Source: JBKJML01 sp046596415 (GTDB lineage: Bacteria > Actinomycetota > Thermoleophilia > Gaiellales > Gaiellaceae). Taken from it: DNA of 6,340 nt. Shown here in pieces: positions 5,499-6,340 of the stretch. The translations under genes were made by a program, and so were the position numbers. Where the stretch lies: positions 1 to 6,340 of the forward strand of contig JBKJML010000206.1 in assembly GCA_046596415.1 (NCBI GenBank), read 5' to 3'. Numbering within the stretch: the stretch's first letter is position 1; every line of letters begins with the position of its first letter. The notes below the pieces were generated by a model. It had not been told where the DNA came from, did not search any database, and saw only the letters and a program-made list of their open reading frames with translations.

Positions 5499-6340
5499 TC
5501 GACGTGCGGACGCTCACCGACGGCGGCCAGGAACCGGTCGTGATCGCACGTGAGCTCGCCACGTTCCTCGACGGGGCGACGAAGACCCTCGACCTCGCCC
5601 TCTACGACCTCCGCCTCGTCGGCGCGTGCGAGGAGCTGATCGGCGGTGCCCTCCGGGCGGCGCCGGCCCGCGGCGTCGAGGTGCGGTTGCTCTACAACTC
5701 GGACCACGCGAACCCGATTCCGGTGCCACCGCCACCGGAGGCGGTGCCCGACCTGATCGAGGCGCTGCCGTTTCCCACCCGCGCGGTGTCGGGCATCCCC
5801 GACCTGATGCACCACAAGTACGCGGTGCGCGACGGTGAAAGCGTCTGGACCGGCTCGACGAACTGGACGGACGACTCCTGGTCGCGCCAGGAGAACGTGA
5901 TCGTCCGCGTCACCTCCCCCGAGCTCGCGCACGCCTTCACGCTCAACTTCGACGAGCTCTGGGAGAAGCCGATCGTCGAGGAGAGTGGCCGGATCGAGCC
6001 GCGTCCGGTCGAGGTGGCTGGGGTCGAGGTCCGGCCGTGGTTCACGCCGGGGCACGGCGACACGCTCTCGCATCGGATCGCGAAGTACCTCGGCAAGGCG
6101 AAGCAGCGGATCCGCATCGCGTCGCCCGTCATCACCTCGGGCCCGGTGCTCGCGACTCTGGCCGAGATCGCGGGCGAGCACCGCTGCGACCTCGCGGGCG
6201 TCGTCGACGACACACAGTGCGACCAGGTGTTCCTCCAGTGGCGCACGAACGGTGTCAGCGGCTGGAAGGTACCGCTGCTGCAACGGATCCTCGAGGAGGC
6301 CCCCTTCTCCGGCAAGGGCTCGATCCCGTGGAGCCCCGAG
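5495..6340 (+). CDS. Phospholipase D/HKD-superfamily protein, N-terminal 282 residues (3' end outside window)
   Basis: The open frame starts at TTG 5495, which overlaps the preceding TGA stop as TTGA, and continues to the last base of the window (282 codons). It holds one complete HKD motif: H106, K108, D113, G120-S121 and N123 in HHKYAVRDGESVWTGSTN, an exact fit to HxK(x)4D(x)6GSxxN spacing. The opening IDVRTLTDGG, the helix TLDLALYDLRL at 31-41 and the proline-rich PIPVPPPP at 74-81 look like an actinobacterial PLD-like family. After residue about 175 a second PLD repeat begins (RIRIASPVITSG at 206-215), and the window ends before its HKD motif would appear. PLD-fold enzymes hydrolyse phosphodiesters in phospholipids or nucleic acids. 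No signal peptide is visible, and the neighbouring helicase and glycosylase genes make a cytoplasmic nuclease or DNA-processing role plausible, but this is inference. GTG 5504 is an alternative start with no better ribosome site. The overlap suggests translational coupling. Confidence 0.88.
   Translation, partial: MIDVRTLTDGGQEPVVIARELATFLDGATKTLDLALYDLRLVGACEELIGGALRAAPARGVEVRLLYNSDHANPIPVPPPPEAVPDLIEALPFPTRAVSGIPDLMHHKYAVRDGESVWTGSTNWTDDSWSRQENVIVRVTSPELAHAFTLNFDELWEKPIVEESGRIEPRPVEVAGVEVRPWFTPGHGDTLSHRIAKYLGKAKQRIRIASPVITSGPVLATLAEIAGEHRCDLAGVVDDTQCDQVFLQWRTNGVSGWKVPLLQRILEEAPFSGKGSIPWSPE

Noticed and set aside
5727..5746. Hairpin CACCGCC/GGCGGTG with a 6-base loop inside the PLD gene.
   Set aside because: It is explained by proline codons of the PVPPPPEAV stretch, which looks family-conserved. 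There is no T-run and no gene boundary.

Overview
This window is GC-rich (roughly 70% by eye), densely packed chromosomal DNA from what is most likely a high-GC actinobacterium. The Lhr, HhH-GPD and PLD proteins resemble actinobacterial families, and a Thermoleophilia/Gaiella-like origin is my best guess, made from sequence style only. There is no mobile element, CRISPR array, rRNA or tRNA, and no gene-free stretch over 300 bases.

Layout, left to right. (1) The C-terminal 58 codons of a TetR-type regulator on + (1-177). (2) Ten bases on, a 142-residue hydrophobic protein of unknown function on + (187-615). (3) Convergent with it, a very long gene on - (629 to 4930 or 4936) encoding a full-length Lhr-type superfamily 2 DNA helicase. 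(4) Divergent from lhr, with start codons about 20 bases apart, a small HhH-GPD-family protein on + (4953-5498), probably a base-excision repair glycosylase. (5) Overlapping its stop codon, a phospholipase D/HKD-superfamily protein on + (5495 to the window end) that starts at TTG and is cut off before its second half is complete.

The right-hand three genes look like a nucleic-acid repair neighbourhood: a 3'-5' translocating helicase, a putative glycosylase and a possible HKD-fold nuclease or phosphodiesterase. In mycobacteria lhr sits next to nei, a different DNA glycosylase, so the helicase-plus-glycosylase pairing recurs here with an unrelated glycosylase fold.

The most unusual signal is regulatory. 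Three genes (187, 4930 and 4953) have no recognisable Shine-Dalgarno sequence, and each has a TANNNT -10 hexamer followed by exactly six bases and then the start codon (TAGGCT-N6-ATG, TATGCT-N6-ATG, TAGGAT-N6-GTG). This is the geometry of leaderless transcription. The two divergent hexamers in front of lhr and the HhH-GPD gene overlap by two base pairs, giving a compact bidirectional promoter in which only one direction could be opened at a time. This also argues that lhr starts at ATG 4930 and not at GTG 4936. I did not find an evidently new multi-gene system; the genes are recognisable families except the membrane-like protein at 187-615.
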